NCBI RefSeq assembly: GCF_000016905.1 | Contig: NC_009616.1 | Location: 1,612,001 to 1,676,000, forward strand | Direction of reading: 5' to 3' | Length of the DNA stretch: 64,000 bases | Source of the DNA: Thermosipho melanesiensis BI429 | GTDB lineage: Bacteria; Thermotogota; Thermotogae; Thermotogales; Fervidobacteriaceae | Part shown: piece by piece, positions 35,045 through 42,867 of the stretch | Layout of the letters: the number at the start of each line of letters is the position of its first letter | Position numbering within the stretch: the first letter of the stretch is position 1 | Translations under genes and position numbers: made by a program | Notes under the pieces: model-generated | Database searches by the model: none | Told to the model about the DNA's origin: nothing | Seen by the model: the letters and a program-made list of their open reading frames with translations, nothing else

Positions 35045-36005
35045 GGTTTTATATATAAAACCTATTGATGTTATAGGTTTTAGAAAATCGAAAACTTTTT
35101 CTACTACTGAAGCATCTATATTTCCAAACCCAAAAACATTTTACGGAGCAATATTTGCTGCTTACCTTAGAAAGAACAAACTTAGTGTAGATGATATTGA
35201 AAAAATTATTGAAAATAAAAAATTAAGTATTATTGGACCGTTTTTATCCAATGCATATGGAGAAATATTTTTTAAAATTCCAACCATAGTAAAGCAAAAT
35301 GAAAAAACTGGAAAGTTTTTAAAGGCTTTTGTTGATTGGAATTTTAGTTTTTATGTGAATAATAAAAAATTGCAAGGGATTAGGTATGAAAATATGAGGG
35401 ATTTAAAAGAACCAAAAAGAAGATATATATCTTTAAAAGAATTAGAAAAATTGAAAATTGGAAGGTTAGATTTAGATAATGAAATATGCGAAATATATAA
35501 ACATGAAAGTAAAATTGGAGTTGCATTAAAAAATAGGAAATCAATAGATGGTATGCTTTATTCTTTAACATACTATAGATTTGAAGAAAATGCAGGTTTT
35601 GCTTTTTTTGTAGAAAATGACGAATTAAATATATTAAATGAGCTTGATTTAATAAAAATTGGTTTAAAAGGAAAACTAGCAAGATTAGAAATTGGTGAAG
35701 TAGAAACGTCTGTATTTGATAAGATAAATGATAATAAAAAGGGAATATTACTATTAACTCCTTCATATTTTGAAAACGGGCTCTTACCTAAGCAGGATGG
35801 AAATATAATTGCAATTGCAAATTATAAACCGGAAAGTATTGGATTTTGGGATCTAAAAAATAATAGACCTGGAGAAATGTTTAAAGTAGTTCCTGCGGGA
35901 AGTGTGTACTTTATTGATGGTGATTTACCGAATAGTTATAAAGAAAATTTCACAGATAAATTTCAGGAATTTAATTTTGGAAGATACATAGAAATAAAAT
36001 TATAA
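35034..36005 (+). CDS. cmr3: Type III-B RAMP protein Cmr3
   Basis: 323 residues beginning MKIKVLYIKPIDVIGFRKSK with PNPKTFYGAIFAAYLRK, typical of Cmr3, which holds the crRNA 5' handle next to Cas10. AAGGAG at 35021 is best spaced for the ATG at 35034; two earlier in-frame ATGs (35013, 35028) lie at or before this site. It overlaps the end of cmr2 by 11 bases. Confidence 0.9.
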   Translation: MKIKVLYIKPIDVIGFRKSKTFSTTEASIFPNPKTFYGAIFAAYLRKNKLSVDDIEKIIENKKLSIIGPFLSNAYGEIFFKIPTIVKQNEKTGKFLKAFVDWNFSFYVNNKKLQGIRYENMRDLKEPKRRYISLKELEKLKIGRLDLDNEICEIYKHESKIGVALKNRKSIDGMLYSLTYYRFEENAGFAFFVENDELNILNELDLIKIGLKGKLARLEIGEVETSVFDKINDNKKGILLLTPSYFENGLLPKQDGNIIAIANYKPESIGFWDLKNNRPGEMFKVVPAGSVYFIDGDLPNSYKENFTDKFQEFNFGRYIEIKL

Positions 36006-36017
36006 GGAGGGACTTTA

Positions 36018-36848
36018 ATGAATGGAAAAGTGGGATTTTTATACGCAGTTACTCAAATTCATGCGGGAAAAGGCATGGATTTAGGTGTTATTGATCAACC
36101 AATTCAAAGGGAAATTCATACAGGTTTCCCTATAATTTCAGGAATAAAAGGAGCTTTAAGACATGAAATAAACTTTGAAAACAAAGAAGAAATTTTTGGT
36201 TCTGAGGCAAATAAAGATAAAGAGAATTCCAAACCTGGTGACATAGTATTTTCAGAAGTAAAAATTTTATTTTTTCCAGTTAGAAGTTTAAATAAAGGAT
36301 TAGTTTGGATAACTTGTCCTATGGTTTTAAGTAGATTAAAAACAGCATTTAAAATTGTTGGGAATAATGACTTATCTAAAAAAATAGAAGATTTTTTGAA
36401 AAATATAAATCATAATGAAAAATACACTACTTTTGAAAAGGAAGAGGTTGTAAGTTTAGAAGAATATTCTATAAAGCCAAAAAGGTCTGATAAATTAATT
36501 GAAATAGTTGAAAGTTTAAAGGAGATAGTTCCAGATGATTATTTATCAAATATGTTAACAAAAAATGTAGTAGTTCTTAGTGAGAAAGATTTTACTTTTT
36601 TTGTAAGAAATGCAACTGAAATTCTTCCAAGGGTTAGAATTGATAAAAGTACAAGAGTAGTTGCAAAGGGAGCATTGTGGTATGAAGAATACTTACCACA
36701 GGATACTGTAATGTTTTTTATTATTAAATCTTTTACTGACAATAGCGAATTACTTAATTTTGTCTCTAAAAAAATTGATGGAAATTATATAAATATCGGT
36801 GGAAAAACAAGTGTAGGTAAAGGTTTTACTTACATTAAATTATTGTGA
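36018..36848 (+). CDS. cmr4: Type III-B backbone nuclease Cmr4 (Cas7)
   Basis: 276 residues. GFLYAVTQIHAGKG and IDQPIQREIHTGFPIISG are the Cmr4 signature; Asp26 in GVIDQPI corresponds to the catalytic aspartate that cuts target RNA at 6-nt intervals. GYGxG-like end GGKTSVGKGFTYIKLL. GGAGGGA precedes the ATG, 12 bases after cmr3. Confidence 0.95.
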   Translation: MNGKVGFLYAVTQIHAGKGMDLGVIDQPIQREIHTGFPIISGIKGALRHEINFENKEEIFGSEANKDKENSKPGDIVFSEVKILFFPVRSLNKGLVWITCPMVLSRLKTAFKIVGNNDLSKKIEDFLKNINHNEKYTTFEKEEVVSLEEYSIKPKRSDKLIEIVESLKEIVPDDYLSNMLTKNVVVLSEKDFTFFVRNATEILPRVRIDKSTRVVAKGALWYEEYLPQDTVMFFIIKSFTDNSELLNFVSKKIDGNYINIGGKTSVGKGFTYIKLL

Positions 36849-36857
36849 GGTGAAATA

Positions 36858-37229
36858 ATGGAAAGAGAAAATAAAACAAAACTAATTGCAAAACAACTTA
36901 TTGTAGAAAAAACTTCGAGAAATGACTTGGAATTGAAAAGTTATAAGTCACTAATTAAAGGATTAGGGGCTATGATTATTCAAAATGGATTGTACGGCAC
37001 ATTGGTTTTTTTAAAAGCAAAAGGAGAAAATAAAACTTCTAAAAAACATTATCATTATGTTTTTGAGGATATAAAACATTTTTTGAACGAAAAAGGATTA
37101 TTTAGTAATAATGATATACTTGAATATCTTGAGAGAACAGAAAATCTTTCTGAGATACAGGAGAGAGTTCTTGAGCTTGTAAATTGGTATCGAAGATATG
37201 TAGAGATTTTTATTTCTGATGAAGATTAA
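36858..37229 (+). CDS. cmr5: Type III-B small subunit Cmr5
   Basis: 123 residues, all-alpha, with SYKSLIKGLGAMIIQNGLYGTLVFLKAKGE near the middle and LVNWYRRYVEIFI at the end, matching Cmr5. It lines the inner filament of the Cmr complex and contacts target RNA. Position between cmr4 and cmr6 confirms the call. Confidence 0.93.
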   Translation: MERENKTKLIAKQLIVEKTSRNDLELKSYKSLIKGLGAMIIQNGLYGTLVFLKAKGENKTSKKHYHYVFEDIKHFLNEKGLFSNNDILEYLERTENLSEIQERVLELVNWYRRYVEIFISDED

Positions 37230-37246
37230 CAAGGATGGTGATTATT

Positions 37247-38062
37247 ATGAATTATTATAAATATGATATAGAGAAACTTAAAGATAAGAATTCATTTATT
37301 AAAAACGCAAGTTTATATTACAATAAATTCGTATTTAAGGAATTGGTAGTGTTAAATAACAAAATTACATCTAAATCATTTAAAAAATCTTTGAAGGAAA
37401 TAAGAGAAAGATATAAAGACGTTTTAATTTCTATTATTAAAAACTTATTTGAATCTTCAAAATCGGGAAGTGATTCTTTACAAGAAATAATTAACTCCTT
37501 ACGAAAAATAAGGGAAAATTTTATCAATTCTTTAAAACAAAGATATATTATATTGAGTTATACCTTAGAAGTTAAAACTCCATTTTTAATAGGTGCAGGA
37601 ATACCTTCCATCGATGAAATAGGCTTTTATTGGTTGAGAAATTATGGAATACCAGTTATTCCTGGAACAAGCATAAAAGGATGTTTCAAGAGTTGTCTAT
37701 TAGATGTTTTGAAGGATTACTTAGAAGAGATATTCGGAACAGAAGACAAAATGGGAAAAGTAATTTTTCTTGATGCAATACCTTTAGGTGAAATTTGTTT
37801 AGGAATTGATTTTCAAACACCACATTTTCAAAAATATTACATTGATAACAAACCACCAAATGATGTTTATAATCCTGTGCCACTGAGTTTCTTGCATGTA
37901 AGTAAGGGAAGATTTAGATTGGATATACTAATTGATAAAGATGAAGGTAATATTGCTGATAAAATTAAAAATCACATAAAGATTTTTTTAGAAGAATATG
38001 GAGTCGGTGCTAAAACATCTATGGGCTATGGAAGATTTAAAATTATAAATCAAAATAGTTAA
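37247..38062 (+). CDS. cmr6: Type III-B RAMP protein Cmr6
   Basis: 271 residues. Region TPFLIGAGIPSIDEIGFYWL, PVIPGTSIKGCFKS, EEIFGTEDKMGKVIFLDA and the final GVGAKTSMGYGRFK are typical of Cmr6, which closes the Cmr filament with Cmr1. I use the ATG at 37247; the ATG at 37235 is part of its GGATGGTGA ribosome site. Two strong hairpins follow, ending the operon. Confidence 0.92.
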   Translation: MNYYKYDIEKLKDKNSFIKNASLYYNKFVFKELVVLNNKITSKSFKKSLKEIRERYKDVLISIIKNLFESSKSGSDSLQEIINSLRKIRENFINSLKQRYIILSYTLEVKTPFLIGAGIPSIDEIGFYWLRNYGIPVIPGTSIKGCFKSCLLDVLKDYLEEIFGTEDKMGKVIFLDAIPLGEICLGIDFQTPHFQKYYIDNKPPNDVYNPVPLSFLHVSKGRFRLDILIDKDEGNIADKIKNHIKIFLEEYGVGAKTSMGYGRFKIINQNS

Positions 38063-38082
38063 TTACTTGTTTTTATAAAAAC

Positions 38083-38161
38083 ATGGCTTTGGTATTGTAC
38101 CAAAGCCATCTCAGACTGTAAACAAACCCCATCTTGGTATGATCAAAGATGGGGTTTTTTT
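38083..38161 (+). terminator. Tandem hairpins ending the cmr operon
   Basis: First, a perfect 12-bp stem ATGGCTTTGGTA / TACCAAAGCCAT with TTG loop (38083-38109), without a T-tract. Second, AAACCCCATCTT / AAGATGGGGTTT (38124-38157) followed by T7. The second is a full intrinsic terminator. Array 2 is transcribed towards this point from the right. Confidence 0.92.
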
Positions 38162-38179
38162 AACATTCAATTTTTTGAA

Positions 38180-38700
38180 GTATTTTTATACATATTTTCA
38201 TTAAATATTCAAATGTCATTGAAAAAGTAAACGTTTCTCCTTTACCATTTATTTTTTCTATCTCATGGTATGTATAAATTTGTTTTATCTCATGATTGCA
38301 TGCATTTATTTAATATTGGATACTTTTCACATATTATTGGATTTGTTTTATATTCTCTGTATTCATTTTTATTGGTTGTATTTAGATTTTTTTCTTATGG
38401 TTCCTTTCTTACCCATTGGCCTTGTGTAAGATATTATTATATCCCTTTTTCAAACAATGACTTTAATATGAATACTTTTTTATACCCAGCATCTATTGCT
38501 ACAGCTCTTGGTTTTCTATTGTTTTTTTCCAATGTTTTTTCAAAGATTTTACTATCATGTTTATTTGCTCCAGTACTTTTACTCATAATACAAATTCTTT
38601 CTTATTGTACGAAGCATAATAGGAATACGCGAACATTTTTTCTTTCTTCTGTTTATTTAACATTCCACCGTTCATTAAGTTTTCTAATTTAAATTTCTAA
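38180..38700 (-). pseudogene. Decayed IS1182-family transposase
   Basis: The minus strand preserves, in shifting frames, the IS1182 DDE core: KEKMFAYSYYASYNKKEFVL, then GANKHDSKIFEKTLEKN, PRAVAIDAGYKK, YTRPMGKKGTIRK, NEYREYKTNPIICEKYPILN, KCMQS. At least three stops or indels interrupt it (one just after EFVL, one after KGI, one after MQS). The N-terminus and inverted ends are not identified. It lies between the cmr terminator and the trailer end of array 2. Confidence 0.75.
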
Positions 38701-39051
38701 GTTTGTTATAGATTAGTTGTCTCAATTTAATTTTTTTGTATCCTCAGTTAAGAATATTAAAACTTTATCGTCTTTTCCCTATTGTTTGCAAAAATATCGT
38801 TTTTTATATTTATTTTCTTTAGTAATTATTTATTCCAAAAATACTAATAAACTTTTTTGTCACAAAATCTCCCGTTTAAATATCCTTTTAATACATGTTT
38901 ATTAATATATACTGAGTAATAATTAATAATTAGGAAGACCTAAACTAAAAAACTTCGTATATGAATGTACCACAAAGCAAATTCCATTTCTTATGGGGAG
39001 ATACTAAACAAGAGATTGAGAGAAAAAATTATAAGAAGGCTCCCATGGATA
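38701..39051. other. Gene-poor AT-rich stretch left of array 2
   Basis: No intact gene. Short frames on both strands are broken; a plus-strand frame at about 38965-39065 (YHKANSISYGEILNKRLREK) looks like a protein fragment of unknown origin. Possibly the rest of the eroded insertion sequence. Confidence 0.4.
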
Positions 39052-39081
39052 GTTTCCATCTCTCATTAGCATATTCAAAAC
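39052..39081 (-). repeat. Degenerate terminal CRISPR repeat of array 2
   Basis: Thirty bases starting GTTTCCAT and ending CAAAAC match the array-2 repeat (plus-strand reading) at about 23 of 30 positions. It stands one spacer length (43 bases) beyond the last perfect repeat on the trailer side. This is typical of the oldest repeat in an array. Confidence 0.75.
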
Positions 39082-39124
39082 GGTTTTATATAGAAAATAG
39101 AAAAATACGCTGAGAGAATAGCGT

Positions 39125-39851
39125 GTTTCCATTCCTCATAGGTAGATTCTAAACAAAATAATAGAAACAAAAATCGTGGGTGGGGGGTTGCGGGTTTCCA
39201 TTCCTCATAGGTAGATTCTAAACCCACGTCAGGGATGGTAGCAAGGGTGTCCACACACAGGTTTCCATTCCTCATAGGTAGATTCTAAACTAAATATTTA
39301 TCAGAAAAAGGATTTTTAAAGGAAAATAGGTTTCCATTCCTCATAGGTAGATTCTAAACACTTATGTTTTTTAGATGAATTATTAAAGGAGATGAAAGAA
39401 TGTTTCCATTCCTCATAGGTAGATTCTAAACCGCATCAAAGAATGCGAAGAAGAATTAACAAAACAAGAGAGTTTCCATTCCTCATAGGTAGATTCTAAA
39501 CCAAATTAATTAACCAGGCACAAAAGGAAGTGGCTATTACCAGTTTCCATTCCTCATAGGTAGATTCTAAACTAGAGATTATTTTCGAAGAGGACTTTTA
39601 GTCCTCTTCTTTTGTTTCCATTCCTCATAGGTAGATTCTAAACGAAGAAGAGGAGCGTTAGTTTTGCTCCTCTTCTTTTTTGTTTCCATTCCTCATAGGT
39701 AGATTCTAAACGAAAATTGGTGCAGCTGGTTATGATGGCCTTGTTATGATGTTTCCATTCCTCATAGGTAGATTCTAAACGAAACAAACAGGGACCCCGA
39801 TATATGGGAGGCTCCCTGGAAGTTTCCATTCCTCATAGGTAGATTCTAAAC
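39125..39851 (-). CRISPR. CRISPR array 2: 11 perfect repeats, 10 spacers (plus one degenerate repeat)
   Basis: Same 30-bp repeat as array 1 in reverse orientation, with its leader on the right. Repeats start (plus coordinates) at 39125, 39194, 39261, 39330, 39402, 39472, 39543, 39614, 39682, 39751 and 39822. Counting from the leader, spacers 1-3 equal array-1 spacers 5-7, and spacer 6 equals array-1 spacer 15. The remaining spacers are unique. Spacer 4 (39573-39613) contains a terminator-like hairpin. The arrays therefore share ancestry and have since lost or gained different blocks. Confidence 0.99.
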
Positions 39852-40157
39852 CCGTCACCTTTCTCATAAATATTATAACACCTTATTTTTTGCGAATGCA
39901 TTTCTAGGAAGTTGCTAATTCGTAAATTCACTTATTCATGAAGTTTCTTTTGCATTTTCATTTCGGAAAACCTACTCAATTTTTGGACTATTTTTCTTGC
40001 TTAACACAAACGTTACAAAAGACATTTTGCAACCCATTTATTAAAGCTCTTTCCCGGCATGTTGTTACATGAAAATTACCGTGAATTTCGTAACGATTTG
40101 CGATGTTGTAAATTGTTTAATTTGCGAAATAGTAAATTTAAATATAATTTTTTATTA
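39852..40157 (-). repeat. CRISPR leader of array 2 (right copy of the inverted duplication)
   Basis: Near-identical reverse complement of 26399-26703. The minus-strand TATAAT is at 39872-39877 and would drive leftward transcription of array 2. Identity ends at 40157. Because both leaders are kept, both arrays should be targets for new spacer insertion. Confidence 0.9.
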
Positions 40158-40942
40158 TTTTTGCATATTATTTAATTCTTGAAAAATTAATTATTTTTAT
40201 TTTTGAACAATTGAAGATATTTTTAAAAATTAATTCGAATTTATTTTTATTTTTTACCATAAATCGATTGATATTTTATCTATAACTTTTTTACCAACTA
40301 AATTCTTTTAAAAATTTTGATTTTTCATATGATTCAATTTTCATGATATAAGATGAAAGAGTTTTCTTCTGAAGAAAAGATGGCGATTTACTCAAAGGAT
40401 TTATAGCTGAAATTTGTCGAAAACGGTATTAAGGTAGTATTCAAGTGAAAGATAAGTATTTTGAAAGTGCAAAGATTACATTCAGAACTTCTGGCAATTT
40501 TTTTCAAGAAGGACAATATCAAAGAATGATACAAGAGTTTAACAAATTATCTGAAAACAAGCAATTGTTATTGAGATATTAAAAAACAATCATTCATTCT
40601 GGAGAGAAATAATAGATAATTTGGTCAGAAAAAGGTTTCAACATATTTTAGGAGATGTTTGAAAATAAGTTGAAGTACGTATTATTAAAAACCAAAAGAA
40701 AATAAATAAACTATTCTTAAACCATACAAAAGCTAAACTAGAAACATCCATATTGGGGTTAGTGTGTTGAAATTTATAAGAGTTGCGAGAGGTATATAAG
40801 AATATCTAAGTATATAAAAATTTCGGAATTTCTGCCTAATTTTTCGAGATGCATTATAACTTTAATAACTATTTTTTTAAATTAATGATTAAACAAATAT
40901 ATGGAAGGTTTCAGTAAAGCATTTTAAAATTATATAAAATAT
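40158..40942. other. Gene-poor region between array 2 and the Csm operon
   Basis: No intact gene. Plus-strand fragments with protein-like reading are visible at about 40353-40410 (MKEFSSEEKMAIYSKDL then stop) and 40457-40580 (SAKITFRTSGNFFQEGQYQ and EFNKLSENKQLLLRY then stop). They look like pieces of one eroded gene of unknown family, possibly mobile-element-derived. Confidence 0.4.
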
Positions 40943-40948
40943 GTTATA
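40940..40948 (+). promoter_or_regulatory. Extended -10 promoter of the Csm/SAVED-Lon operon
   Basis: TGTTATAAT is an extended -10 with hexamer at 40943-40948. It is the only good promoter between array 2 and the block of head-to-tail genes from 41099 to 53003. The -35 region is AT-rich and not distinct. Confidence 0.5.
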
Positions 40949-41098
40949 ATTTTTTTGCAAAGTAGATTGGGTGAAATATGTAATTAAATAAATTAATGAA
41001 AATCTTATTTGATGAACAGATAGAATTAAAAGATAATTATAAATTCCAAAATTGGATTTGCATATAATTTAAAAGAATTTTCGCCCGAGTTTAATAAT

Positions 41099-41404
41099 AT
41101 GGACTCATTATGGAAAGCAAGAAAGAGAATAAGAGAAAGAAGACCATTAATAGTTGAAGAATATGGCAAAAATGGTTATATAATTATATTTTTGTCAGCA
41201 AAAAATTATACTAAAAAACATATTTTAGTAGATAAGTATTGCATAATTGAAGAAAATGAAGTTTGTAATTTTTTAAATAAAGATTCTTTTTTATTTGAAT
41301 ATAAGGGAGAATTTTTGTTTTATATTCCAAAACAAATATTGGAGAGGTATTTCCATTTATGTGGTTTATGCAAAATAAGTATAGATGAATTTTTAAAGAG
41401 GTGA
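41099..41404 (+). CDS. Unknown protein at the head of the Csm/SAVED-Lon operon
   Basis: 101 residues from the ATG at 41099. The same frame is open back to 41030 and reads IGFAYNLKEFSPEFNN before that ATG. A second frame from an ATG at 40996 (MKILFDEQIELKDNYKFQ) would join it with one indel near 41050. So the real N-terminus may be longer and the gene may carry a frameshift. Ends ...YFHLCGLCKISIDEFLKR. No family recognised. It overlaps the sigma-like gene's upstream region, so it is part of the same transcript. It could be a further regulator of the trio that follows. Confidence 0.55.
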   Translation: MDSLWKARKRIRERRPLIVEEYGKNGYIIIFLSAKNYTKKHILVDKYCIIEENEVCNFLNKDSFLFEYKGEFLFYIPKQILERYFHLCGLCKISIDEFLKR

Positions 41405-41412
41405 TGTTTATT

Positions 41413-42078
41413 GTGAAAAAGACGTTAAGAGAATTATTAAAGGAATACCTTGAAAAAAATGTTGTAAACAGAGAGTTGTTTGAAAATGTAAAGGGAATTG
41501 TGTCAAGTGTTATGAATACAAATCCAGGATATAGAGATATACTTATAGGAATTTTTGGAAACAGTTCGTCTGCTATTAATGAACTGACCAATGAAGTTTT
41601 TATTAGATTAAAAAAGAAAAAGAATATTTTGATTAATAAAACAGGGGATAATTTAGAAGGGTATTTATATATGATTGTAAAAAACTATATAATTGATATT
41701 TTGAGAAAAACCCGTGTTAATGATTCTTTAAATGATGAGAATGGATCTAATGTTGAAAAGATTGAATATATCCGAGCCGAAGAACACCATTTTAAACCAG
41801 AATGGGAAATTGTTGCTGAAACATTTGTTGAAGAATTAAAGAAATTAAAAGCTGAAAATCTTTGTTATTATTTATACAAAGTAATGTATTCTGAGGAAAT
41901 ATTATTTGAAGAAAAATCTAGAGATGCAAAATACAAGATAGTTCAAAGAACTAAAGAGAGTTTGAGAGAGCTAGTCGTTGAAAATGGATTAAATGACAAA
42001 GAATTAACATTGGCAATAAGAATTTATATGTCAGAAATCTGCGAAAAAATTCGTAATATCAGTAGAAAGAAAAATTAG
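41413..42078 (+). CDS. ECF sigma-factor-like protein (CalpS-like)
   Basis: 221 residues. The region about 55-105 fits sigma region 2: ELTNEVFIRLKKKKN, then LEGYLYMIVKNYIIDILRKTR, the same layout as 'EVFLRL...WLYRIARNLAIDYLRR' in ECF sigma factors. The C-terminal half is helical and may be a divergent region 4. I choose GTG 41413 because GAGGTGAT (41398-41405) is spaced for it; GTG 41401 and ATG 41404 fall on that site. With the next two genes it matches the CalpS-CalpT-CalpL order described for a type III CRISPR protease pathway, where CalpS is released on protease activation. Confidence 0.7.
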   Translation: MKKTLRELLKEYLEKNVVNRELFENVKGIVSSVMNTNPGYRDILIGIFGNSSSAINELTNEVFIRLKKKKNILINKTGDNLEGYLYMIVKNYIIDILRKTRVNDSLNDENGSNVEKIEYIRAEEHHFKPEWEIVAETFVEELKKLKAENLCYYLYKVMYSEEILFEEKSRDAKYKIVQRTKESLRELVVENGLNDKELTLAIRIYMSEICEKIRNISRKKN

Positions 42079-42096
42079 AAATTTAGGGGGTTAACT

Positions 42097-42867
42097 ATGA
42101 GATTCTTGGAGAACGAACTGAATATGTATAAAAAATTTCTTGGAGAAAAATTTAATATTGAATCGTTGAAAAAAATAAATGGTTCAAAACTAAACCTTGG
42201 GGATATATTTGTAATATATACTCCAAGCTTTCCTATATATGGAATTGTAATAGATAAGAGTGAAGATTTAAATAAATGCTTGTATTTAACCTCTGAGCTT
42301 TTCTTAGCTAGTGCAGAGGCTATTAGAATAAAAATAAATCATTTTGCTAATGAAGTAGCATTAACTCATATTGTATTCTATATCTCCGATGATTTTGCAT
42401 GGAATTATTGCGAAGTAATCGGAAAATTTGAAGATATTAAAGCGATAGAAGAAAACTTTGAAATATTAAATGATGAAGTTTATGTTGGTCCAAGAAAAGA
42501 ATTTTTCGAACTCGAAACAGAAAAGTTAGTCCCACTCTATGATTTGTTCTTTAAAAATGTTGAAGATGAAATCTCAGAAAATGAGAAGATTATAACTATT
42601 GATGTTCCAAAACATTTAAGAGAAACAGAAGTAGAGCTGTTAGCAGCTGAAACAAAAGGTGTTAGAGGTAATAATTTTGTTGGGATAATAAAAGAGAAGT
42701 CATTATTTATTTATCCAAAAGATGAGTTAATAGGAAAACATGGAATTGTTAAATTCAAAGGTGAAATAATTTACACTGGTGTTATTTCTGAAACATTAGT
42801 TATTGAAAACACGGAAGGTTTAGTTATTCAAAACATTGAAAAAGATTTGATAATAGAGGTGATTTAA
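42097..42867 (+). CDS. MazF-like SH3-barrel protein, candidate protease substrate (CalpT-like)
   Basis: 256 residues. The N-terminal half has a MazF/SH3-barrel feel: KLNLGDIFVIYTPSFPIYGI, then IVIDKSEDL and a later beta-rich stretch. The C-terminal half (IITIDVPKHLRETEVELLAA onward) is beta-rich and unassigned. In the published pathway CalpT binds the sigma factor and is cut by the SAVED-Lon protease. The role here is inferred from position between a sigma-like gene and a SAVED-Lon gene. No toxin activity should be assumed. TTAGGGGGTT precedes the ATG; the stop overlaps the next start. Confidence 0.6.
   Translation: MRFLENELNMYKKFLGEKFNIESLKKINGSKLNLGDIFVIYTPSFPIYGIVIDKSEDLNKCLYLTSELFLASAEAIRIKINHFANEVALTHIVFYISDDFAWNYCEVIGKFEDIKAIEENFEILNDEVYVGPRKEFFELETEKLVPLYDLFFKNVEDEISENEKIITIDVPKHLRETEVELLAAETKGVRGNNFVGIIKEKSLFIYPKDELIGKHGIVKFKGEIIYTGVISETLVIENTEGLVIQNIEKDLIIEVI

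Noticed and set aside
38270-38692. 140-codon Phe-rich plus-strand frame
   Set aside because: It is the complement of the decayed IS1182 transposase, which explains its composition better.
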